This document shows, one piece after another, positions 1 to 4,983 of a stretch of 15,008 nt of DNA. The translations under genes and the position numbers were made by a program. Positions within the stretch are counted from its first letter, which is position 1, and every line of letters starts with the position of its first letter. Origin of the DNA: JAYUHK01 sp043767025 (GTDB lineage: Bacteria > Bacteroidota > Bacteroidia > Chitinophagales > Saprospiraceae); contig JAYUHK010000237.1 of assembly GCA_043767025.1 (NCBI GenBank), forward strand, positions 1 through 15,008, written 5' to 3'. The notes below the pieces were generated by a model. The model was not told the DNA's origin and searched no databases. It worked only from the letters and a program-made list of their open reading frames with translations.

Positions 1-286
1 TCGGGATTGTCGGGCAAGATTTGGACGGTGGAATCGCAAGCCCAAAGGCGGTATTTTTTGAAGGTTTTGGCTTTGGAATGGGCGTAAAAAGACTGGATAG
101 TTTGGCGAAAAAAGTCTTCAAAAAACGCTACTTTTAGCTTTTTGTGAGCTTTGCAAAACGCAGATCTGGTGCAGCCGTCGGCTGCCTTAAAAATCTGGCT
201 GAGCTCGGTCAGTACTTCGTAGGTTTTTGTGCGGTTTGCATCAAAAATTTTCTCAAATCTTTGAAAATTACTCTTGCTTTTGTCAT
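1..286 (-). pseudogene. IS4-type transposase, N-terminal part, frameshifted and cut by window edge
   Basis: Reading leftward from an ATG at 286-284, the frame gives only about 25 codons before a TGA at 211-209. A different frame is open from just after the ATG to the window edge and reads as a transposase N-terminus (…KIFDANRTKTYEVLTEL…). It ends in RLWACDSTVQILPDNP, where the Asp of CDST (codon 35-33) fits the first catalytic Asp of the IS4-type DDE motif. One extra A in the ACAAAAGC run (278-283) would join the ATG to this frame as MTKSKSNFQRF…. No ATG exists in the long frame before its upstream stop. The copy is therefore probably inactive, unless the A-run permits slippage or the base was missed in sequencing. 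The rest of the transposase is beyond the edge. Confidence 0.75.
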
Positions 287-345
287 TTTTTTCTTAATTT
301 TGAGTGTAATAGATAACCCACCAGCTACGCAATTTTCTTAACTTA
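1..345 (-). mobile_element. IS4-family-like insertion sequence, one end only
   Basis: The left edge of the window contains the promoter-proximal end of an insertion sequence whose transposase runs leftward out of the window. The right boundary is estimated from where similarity between the interrupted gene remnant (about 361-492) and its intact paralogue (966-1096) begins; a short palindromic TTAACTTAA at 338-346 sits next to it. The other terminus is outside the window, so terminal inverted repeats and target duplication cannot be compared and the exact end could lie anywhere in about 335-360. Confidence 0.6.
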
Positions 346-492
346 ATGGGTATGAACATGGAATGGATAGATACAGAAATGATAGTGGCTCTCATCAAAG
401 AGTGGCGCAGCTTTTTGGTGTACACTGAAAATCTTATTTTGGTGGATAAGCAACACGTCAAAGACGATTACCTGAAAAGTTTGGACGCATAG
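346..492 (+). pseudogene. Truncated paralogue of the 710-1096 gene (3' fragment)
   Basis: The frame from ATG 346 to TAG 492 gives 48 residues. From EWIDTEM onward it matches the C-terminus of the downstream gene nearly residue for residue (both contain TEMIVALIKEWRSFL and KQHVKDDYLKSL). The fragment lacks the first two thirds of the paralogue, and an IS4-like element lies immediately upstream, so the 5' part was most likely separated or deleted by that insertion. The first five residues (MGMNM) have no counterpart in the paralogue and are probably junction sequence. Translation from the ATG is possible, but this is best read as a gene remnant. Function unknown. Confidence 0.7.
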
Positions 493-521
493 CAACAAAG
501 TTGTCCTTTTTAAATCACCAC

Positions 522-569
522 TTTTTTTGATTTCTCCGCACTGGCTATTGGTGCGGAGGAATCAAAAAA
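522..569. repeat. Hairpin after the truncated paralogue
   Basis: GATTTCTCCGCAC (529-541) pairs with GTGCGGAGGAATC (551-563) around a 9-nt loop, with one G-U pair. Flanking T (522-528) and A (564-569) runs can extend the stem to about 19 bp. The sequence resembles the terminator at 1135-1176, including the loop start TGGC, so it is the equivalent 3' hairpin of the first gene copy. It lacks a downstream T-run on either strand, so it is weaker as an intrinsic terminator. The rest of 493-709 is AT-rich, and I see no TAnnTTTG promoter or other gene in it. Confidence 0.7.
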
Positions 570-709
570 CAATCAATTCAACAATATTTAAAACGCTTTT
601 TCAATATTTAACTAAAATGCACTTTAATTATTTTAGAACAATATCTACTTCACTTCAAGGCAACTACAATAGAAAATTTACCATCTTTTTCAATTTTCGA
701 GGGTCTTTT

Positions 710-1096
710 ATGATTTTAAATGACTTGTTTAGGAATTATAAATCTTCATTGAGTAATTTATCCAAGACTAACGATGTCTTGAATAAACTGAATGAAATTA
801 TAGAAAATAAAATTGGAAAATTAGTTTTAGACGCAAACGAAGGTACTATTATGGAGTGCTATTTTGATAAGTGCAAAATAGTAGATTCTGGTCCTGGTGA
901 AATCTACCTTCATTTGAAGCTTGGAATATATACCGCTAATTGGAATGAACGAAACCCCGACAAGGAATGGGTAGATACGGAAATGATAGTGGCTCTCATC
1001 AAAGAGTGGCGCAGCTTTTTAATACACGCCGAAAGTCTTGTTTTAGTGGGTAAGCAACACGTCAAAGACGATTACCTAAAAAGTTTAGAGTCCTAG
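710..1096 (+). CDS. Small protein of unknown function, intact member of a tandem pair
   Basis: This 128-residue protein (MILNDLFRNYKSS… to …YLKSLES) matches no family I recognise. It has no signal peptide or membrane segment and looks cytoplasmic, with an amphipathic, Lys/Asn-rich N-terminal half. The C-terminal third (DKEWVDTEMIVALIKEWRSF…KQHVKDDYLKSL) is the part shared with the truncated copy at 346-492. The frame stays open back to 527, but that extension translates the hairpin at 529-563. ATG 710 is preferred because it is preceded by GAGGG about 7 nt upstream; ATG 617 is an alternative. The gene is AT-rich compared with the HD-domain gene that follows. Tandem copies of a small soluble gene beside an IS are compatible with an accessory function, for example an immunity-type protein, but nothing in the sequence proves this. 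Confidence 0.7.
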   Translation: MILNDLFRNYKSSLSNLSKTNDVLNKLNEIIENKIGKLVLDANEGTIMECYFDKCKIVDSGPGEIYLHLKLGIYTANWNERNPDKEWVDTEMIVALIKEWRSFLIHAESLVLVGKQHVKDDYLKSLES

Positions 1097-1134
1097 CAGC
1101 CACGCCACCCTTTTCTAAATTACTGGTTTCATTG

Positions 1135-1176
1135 ATTCCTCCGCACTGGCGGTCGGTGCGGAGGGATTTTTTTTTT
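1135..1176 (+). terminator. Intrinsic terminator of the 710-1096 gene
   Basis: A 12-bp stem (1135-1146 with 1156-1167, one G-U pair) and a 9-nt loop are followed by a run of T to 1176. It starts 38 bp after the stop codon and is related to the hairpin at 522-569. Confidence 0.85.
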
Positions 1177-1225
1177 ATTTATTGCGCAGTGCGAAAATAA
1201 CTGCACAAATAATCGCAAAAATCCG

Positions 1226-1233
1226 TACCTTTG
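1226..1233 (+). promoter_or_regulatory. Candidate -7 promoter element TACCTTTG
   Basis: This is an exact match to the Bacteroidota -7 consensus TAnnTTTG, placed between the upstream terminator and the HD-domain gene. No convincing TTG or TTTG -33 element lies about 20 nt upstream. If it is used, transcription starts near 1240, which argues against translation starting at TTG 1182. Confidence 0.45.
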
Positions 1234-1268
1234 GGGTCGCAAAAACAGAAAATAAAACGTTTTATTTT

Positions 1269-1919
1269 TTGTATCAAAATTCTCTACGAACAACAACACG
1301 CACCCTGCTGCCTGAAATCTTACATATCGAATCGCTGCTGTCGCCCGAGACGACCGCAGAAAGTCACTTGCTCACGCTGCCACAATTCCGAGAGGGATTG
1401 GAGTGGGGCGAGCCGCGTTTTGGACACCCTGAAGGTAAAGTCGCCTACCACGTCCGCGATGTGTTGGACAATATTGACCGAATGAAAGCCTACCTTTCCG
1501 ACGACGACCGCCAGCGGCTGCGCTTGGTAGCCTTTGCCCACGACACGTTCAAGTATCAGGAAGCCGAGATGAGGCGCAATGGTGCAAAAAACGACTGGTG
1601 GCTGTCGCACCACGGCTATCTTGCCCGCAAATTTATGGAAAATCATACGTCCGATGCGGTCGTCCTCGACCTCATCGAATGGCACGACGAGGCGTATTTT
1701 TGCTGGCGAACAAAGTTTTTGTACGACGACCCCGAAGGCGCGCAAATTCGCCTGCGCCGCCTGCTGCCAAAAATAAATGACAAAATGGATTTGTATTATA
1801 TTTTCTTCAAATGTGATACTTTCACTGGCGACAAAATCCACGCACCCGTAAAGTGGTTTGAAACCACAGTGCTCGGCGACTCGATTTTGCAGCAGGTGGT
1901 AAATGCTACTCTAAATTAG
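1269..1919 (+). CDS. HD-domain protein, probable metal-dependent phosphohydrolase
   Basis: From TTG 1269 this gives 216 residues. Histidine/aspartate pairs typical of the HD superfamily are visible: H61 in KVAYHVRDVL, H91-D92 in AFAHDTFKY, H114-H115 in SHHGYLAR, and H139-D140 in EWHDEAY. This order suits an HD phosphohydrolase acting on a phosphorylated small molecule or nucleotide; the substrate cannot be inferred. No signal peptide or membrane segment is seen. The start is uncertain: there is no ATG in any frame between about 1233 and 1320, and the frame is open back to TTG 1182. The extra N-terminus from 1182 reads like untranslated promoter DNA, so TTG 1269 is preferred. The 3' end overlaps the convergent ATP-grasp gene by 14 bp. 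Confidence 0.75.
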   Translation: MYQNSLRTTTRTLLPEILHIESLLSPETTAESHLLTLPQFREGLEWGEPRFGHPEGKVAYHVRDVLDNIDRMKAYLSDDDRQRLRLVAFAHDTFKYQEAEMRRNGAKNDWWLSHHGYLARKFMENHTSDAVVLDLIEWHDEAYFCWRTKFLYDDPEGAQIRLRRLLPKINDKMDLYYIFFKCDTFTGDKIHAPVKWFETTVLGDSILQQVVNATLN

Positions 1920-2763
1920 CCAAACAAACATTCAAAAATCGCTCCCGAGCGGTTGGCGAAAATTCAAGATACAAGTCGGGTTCTATCATTTCGAGTTCCA
2001 TGACCAAAAATCCGTCGGGCGTTTCGATGCCGTCCAATCGGGCGTAAGTCGGCAAATGCTCCAGCGATGCCAACATTCGATACCCCAAATCTACTGCGGC
2101 GGCGGTGGGTTCGTGACGGCTGTAATGTCCGCCAAACTCGGACTGTACTCGAAAATCGCCTACTTTTGGCACTTTCACGATGGCGTGAGAGAAAACACCT
2201 CCAAAAAATAACATAGAAACCTCGCCCCGAGTCAAGATTTCGGGTATGAATCGCTGCACCAACAAGTCGCGTTTTTGGGCAATTTCTCTGTAACCGCTTT
2301 CTACTTTTTGCCAGTCTTGCGCAGCAAACATTTCGGTCAGGTAAGCACCCGCCGAAATCGCAGGCTTAATAATGACTTTTTCCCAAGGGCTGTCGGCTAA
2401 AAAAGACAAGTCCAAACTTTCGGTTTGCGGCAAAAAAACGGTCGGAATAATCGGAAAGCCCTGCGCCTGAAAGTCCCGCAAATAAAACTTATTGAGATTG
2501 TGGTAGATAACGTCGGGACTGTTGCAGAGGCGAATTTTTAGTTCCAACACCATCGAAAGCCAGCGTTTGAAGGCTTCGATGTGATAATAATAGTCCCAAG
2601 TGGAGCGAATAATGAGCGCGTCAAACTTTGTCCACACCACCTCCACATCGTTCCAAATCACCGCTTCGGCTTGATGTCCGCGAGCTGCCAGCAGTGGAAT
2701 CAAATCTTGGTCGCCTTCAATCAGCTCCGCATTGTCGAAGCACGTCACTAAACCTATTGTCAT
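1906..2763 (-). CDS. ATP-grasp family ligase (RimK/DcsG-like)
   Basis: The protein is 285 residues, cytoplasmic, with a layout typical of ATP-grasp carboxylate-amine ligases. It has an N-terminal pre-ATP-grasp region (MTIGLVTC…IIRSTWDYYYH), a nucleotide-binding lysine strand (IIKP, residues 131-134), and an adenine-side strand (LVQRFIPEI, about 169-176). GEVSMLFF (180-187) and GDFRVQSEFGG (202-212) follow. The probable metal-binding acidic motif is MELEMIEPDLYL (255-266). The arrangement resembles the family that includes the cycloserine-biosynthesis ligase DcsG, but that resemblance does not give the substrate. ATG 2763 is chosen; an in-frame TTG at 2793 adds ten residues with little merit. 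It lies 41 bp downstream of the MscS-type gene on the same strand, so they may share a transcript. Its end overlaps the convergent HD-domain gene. Confidence 0.85.
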   Translation of the reverse strand: MTIGLVTCFDNAELIEGDQDLIPLLAARGHQAEAVIWNDVEVVWTKFDALIIRSTWDYYYHIEAFKRWLSMVLELKIRLCNSPDVIYHNLNKFYLRDFQAQGFPIIPTVFLPQTESLDLSFLADSPWEKVIIKPAISAGAYLTEMFAAQDWQKVESGYREIAQKRDLLVQRFIPEILTRGEVSMLFFGGVFSHAIVKVPKVGDFRVQSEFGGHYSRHEPTAAAVDLGYRMLASLEHLPTYARLDGIETPDGFLVMELEMIEPDLYLEFSPTARERFLNVCLANLE

Positions 2764-2804
2764 ATTTTTTGAGTGGATTTTTTTTGTAACCAAAAGCCAT
2801 ATTT

Positions 2805-3662
2805 TTACCCTACCAAACTTGCGTCATTTTTGACGGTGACATTTCGAGCTGGATAAGGAAACGGAATTCCCTCGCGGTCAAAGCGGATTTTAATGCTTTC
2901 AAGCAAGTCGCAGCCCATCACGAAAGCGTTGTCGGCATCTCCTGCCCAAGCCCAAGCGCGCACGATAAGCGCGTGGTCGGTCAGTCGAATAACACGAACT
3001 TGCACCGCAGGTTTTCCTTCGGCAATTTCCTCGGGAGTCCGCACATCGGTATAGAAAGGGTGCCGCCGCACTTCGTCGGCGATAAGGTTTTTTGCTAAAA
3101 ATAAATTAGAGTCGAACCCAACTGGAATTTCTACCCATTTACAAATTTTATCGTCTTGTAAGTCCGCATTGACGATTATTTCTTTGTTCATCACATCATT
3201 GGGGATAACAATTCTACGGTTTTCAAAATCTCGAATTACGGTGTGTCGCAGCGTAATATCCTCCACCGTACCGCTCAAATTTTCTTTGATGCGAAGGCGG
3301 TCATTGACTCGAAACGGTTTGAATACAACGAGAAAGATGCCACTAATGACGTTGCTCAAAGCGTGTTGCGAAGCAAAACCAACTGCTACGGCGAGTATTC
3401 CTGCACCTGCCAACAACGATTTAGCGACCGTGCGGAGCGGGTCAAACTCTTGCACAGCGATACTGAAACCAACTATGTAAATGATGCCCGTAGTAGCGTG
3501 GCGCAAAAATTTATAATTGGTCGGGTCGTTGCGCATGACCAAACTGGAATTTCTGATGAATCGGACGACGAACCGATTGTAGATGTACGCTACGATAGCC
3601 GTAGCTGCGAGCGTAGCTACAAAAACTGGTACTTCGTGCCGCATCGTGTCGAGTAGCAGCAT
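2805..3662 (-). CDS. Small-conductance mechanosensitive channel, MscS family
   Basis: The protein is 285 residues, close to the length of compact MscS channels. Three hydrophobic segments are visible: about 11-30 (VPVFVATLAATAIVAYIYNR), 56-71, and a Gly/Ala-rich third segment at 82-117. The third has the pore-lining pattern GAGILAVAVGFASQ followed by SNVISGIFLVVFKPF. Next is the soluble beta domain with GTVEDITLRHTVIRDFENRR and IVIPNDVMN (about 131-158), the most conserved part of the family, and then a C-terminal cytoplasmic region. Such channels open under membrane tension and release solutes on hypo-osmotic shock. The ATG at 3662 is the first in frame, and the N-terminus leads directly into the first membrane helix. 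It is the promoter-proximal gene of a possible two-gene unit with the ATP-grasp gene. No clear TAnnTTTG box is seen in the 120 bp upstream. Confidence 0.93.
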   Translation of the reverse strand: MLLLDTMRHEVPVFVATLAATAIVAYIYNRFVVRFIRNSSLVMRNDPTNYKFLRHATTGIIYIVGFSIAVQEFDPLRTVAKSLLAGAGILAVAVGFASQHALSNVISGIFLVVFKPFRVNDRLRIKENLSGTVEDITLRHTVIRDFENRRIVIPNDVMNKEIIVNADLQDDKICKWVEIPVGFDSNLFLAKNLIADEVRRHPFYTDVRTPEEIAEGKPAVQVRVIRLTDHALIVRAWAWAGDADNAFVMGCDLLESIKIRFDREGIPFPYPARNVTVKNDASLVG

Positions 3663-3693
3663 GGTCTGTAAATGTTAGTTTTTAGAACAAACA

Positions 3694-3731
3694 GAAAGTT
3701 AGATGTTTTTTTGCAAAAACATCTAACTTTC
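3694..3731. repeat. Perfect 38-bp palindrome
   Basis: Two 17-nt arms (GAAAGTTAGATGTTTTT and its exact complement) flank a 4-nt TTGC loop. It lies 32 bp upstream of the MscS-type start codon, in its probable leader, and about 40 bp before the tandem repeats. It could act as a transcription terminator for leftward read-through from the LysM gene, as an RNA leader hairpin, or as a protein-binding palindrome. A separate downstream T-run is absent. Confidence 0.85.
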
Positions 3732-3771
3732 AGATGATAAAATACTCGTTACGGAATGAAGCAAAAACAAG

Positions 3772-4135
3772 TAGTTTGTTTTAAATAAGTTCTTACACTT
3801 AAATAGATGACATTTGATATTCGACATAATTCATTGATTTTCAATAGTTTATGGCGACTCAAAATTAAAAACTAAAAACTTATAACTACTTAGTTTATTT
3901 TAAATAAGTTCTTACACTTAAATAGACGACATTTGATATTCGACATAATTCGTTAATTTTCAATAGTTTATGACGAATCAAAATTAAAAACTAAAAACTT
4001 GCAACTACTTAGTTTATTTTAAATAAGTTCTTACACTTAAATAGATGACATTTGATATTCGACATAATTCATTGATTTTCAATAGTTTATGACGACTCAA
4101 AATTAAAAACTAAAAACTAAAAACTTATAACTACT
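3772..4135. repeat. Three tandem copies of a 119-bp AT-rich repeat
   Basis: Units lie at 3772-3890, 3891-4009 and 4010-4135. The first two are exactly 119 bp. The third has the same sequence plus a 7-bp TAAAAAC duplication near its end. Units 1 and 3 otherwise differ at about two positions and unit 2 at several more. All contain AAATAAGTTCTTACACTTAA, then a TTTGATATTCGACATAATTC block, an ATTGATTTTCAAT-type short inverted repeat (changed in unit 2), and AAAACTAAAAACTT near the end. No gene is recognisable in 3663-4156. The repeats lie downstream of the LysM gene and upstream of the MscS-type gene. Function unknown. Confidence 0.95.
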
Positions 4136-4156
4136 TACATTCCTAAAGTATCCTAA

Positions 4157-4537
4157 TTACGGGTTCGGAATGGTCAAAACTTGACCTACTTCGATTTCGT
4201 CGGCGTTGCTCAAAATATCGCGGTTGGCTTCAAAAATCTTCTTGTACTGCATAGCGTCGTCGTAGTAATGCTTCGCAATTTTGCTCAACGACTCGCCAGA
4301 GTGAACCGTGTGATGCGTGTAGCAAGACGAGTCCGCTACTTGGATGTCCGCTACGATGTCCGAAGGTTGGCTGCCTCCTATGGCTTTGATTTTGTCCCAA
4401 AGTTGGTCTTTTTCGTAGGGCGTAGATGCTGTGCCACGCATACGAAGTATGCCGCCGTCTTCTGTTACTTCTCCGTTGGAGATGTTGAGTTTTTCACCTA
4501 AATCGAGTACCGATTGGTATTTGTCTTTTACTGTCAT
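4157..4537 (-). CDS. BON-LysM protein, Kbp/YgaU-like
   Basis: The protein is 126 residues and soluble, with no signal peptide. Residues about 5-69 look like a short BON-type alpha/beta domain (LRMRGTASTPYEKDQLWDKI…DIVADIQV). Residues 75-124 are a LysM domain (HTVHSGESLSKIAKHYY…YKKIFEANRDIL…VGQVLTIPNP). The order and size match E. coli Kbp (YgaU), a cytoplasmic K+-binding BON-LysM protein, although similarity was judged by eye only. LysM usually binds peptidoglycan, but without an export signal that role is doubtful here. Start at ATG 4537, the first in frame. It is transcribed divergently from the giant surface protein, with a promoter candidate about 94 bp upstream. No terminator hairpin is seen right after its stop; the tandem repeats follow instead. 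Confidence 0.85.
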   Translation of the reverse strand: MTVKDKYQSVLDLGEKLNISNGEVTEDGGILRMRGTASTPYEKDQLWDKIKAIGGSQPSDIVADIQVADSSCYTHHTVHSGESLSKIAKHYYDDAMQYKKIFEANRDILSNADEIEVGQVLTIPNP

Positions 4538-4630
4538 AATCTTGTTAAATTGATTTTAATTATTAAAAATAAATGGTTGATTGTTATGTGGCACTCAAAA
4601 AACTTACTTTCCTTTTCTCGCAGTGCCGCG

Positions 4631-4638
4631 CAAAGTTA
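4631..4638 (-). promoter_or_regulatory. Candidate -7 promoter element for the LysM gene
   Basis: The minus strand reads TAACTTTG here, an exact TAnnTTTG match about 94 bp before ATG 4537. A possible TTTTG lies upstream at 4658-4654, closer than the usual spacing, so the -33 part is weak. Confidence 0.5.
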
Positions 4639-4782
4639 AATATATTTTTTAAACAAAAGGTTTTTGTTCTCAAAAGAATCAATGTGCGCAAAGAATAAAC
4701 AAAATATCGTAATGTATAAAATTCTTTTTATCACATACTTACATATCCAAAAATAAAAGTGTTACAAAAATGTCACATTCAA

Positions 4783-4810
4783 GTCTTAATAAGACGCAAA
4801 TATTTTGCGT
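4783..4810. promoter_or_regulatory. Overlapping palindromes upstream of the giant-gene promoter
   Basis: GTCTT-AAT-AAGAC (4783-4795) overlaps ACGCAAA-TAT-TTTGCGT (4794-4810). Both are perfect inverted repeats with 3-nt centres. They end 6 bp before the candidate -33 TTG (4817-4819), the position expected of an activator or repressor site. No known binding factor is recognised. An imperfect TGTTAC-N6-GTCACA lies just upstream at 4760-4777. Confidence 0.45.
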
Positions 4811-4816
4811 AAGTCA

Positions 4817-4847
4817 TTGATTATGACGACAAAAGACCGTATATTTG
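4817..4847 (+). promoter_or_regulatory. Bacteroidota-type promoter of the giant surface-protein gene
   Basis: TTG at 4817-4819 and TATATTTG at 4840-4847 are separated by 20 nt, a good fit to the TTG-N(about 20)-TAnnTTTG pattern of the Bacteroidota primary sigma factor. It predicts a transcript start near 4855 and a leader of about 130 nt before ATG 4984. Confidence 0.7.
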
Positions 4848-4983
4848 TATTTATATTCGACAAATTGTATAAAAACATTGCATTTTAGAAGTATTTTTTG
4901 GGACAAACACAAGTTTTTTTCAAAAAATATTTTCGTCTTTGCGACACAAAATTAGTCTTTTTTTGAAAAACAACCATAGAATT

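Noticed and set aside
144..341. Plus-strand frame of 65 codons at the left edge
   Set aside because: The minus strand here encodes the transposase N-terminus. The hydrophobic tail of this frame comes from the AT-rich IS end read in antisense.
527..709. Upstream extension of the small gene's frame to 527
   Set aside because: It would translate the hairpin at 529-563 and AT-rich leader sequence, and it has no counterpart in the paralogue fragment.
1320..1841. Minus-strand open frame of 173 codons opposite the HD-domain gene
   Set aside because: The plus-strand frame has HD-family motifs, and the antisense product shows no family signature.
3169..3656. Two overlapping plus-strand frames opposite the MscS-type gene
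   Set aside because: The minus-strand gene has a full MscS pore and beta domain, so these frames are shadows.
3772..4135. CRISPR array
   Set aside because: The repeats are 119 bp, directly adjacent and similar throughout; there are no short repeats separated by unique spacers.
4939..4983. TTG start 15 codons upstream for the giant protein
   Set aside because: ATG 4984 gives a normal signal peptide; the longer N-terminus would place charged residues before it without need.
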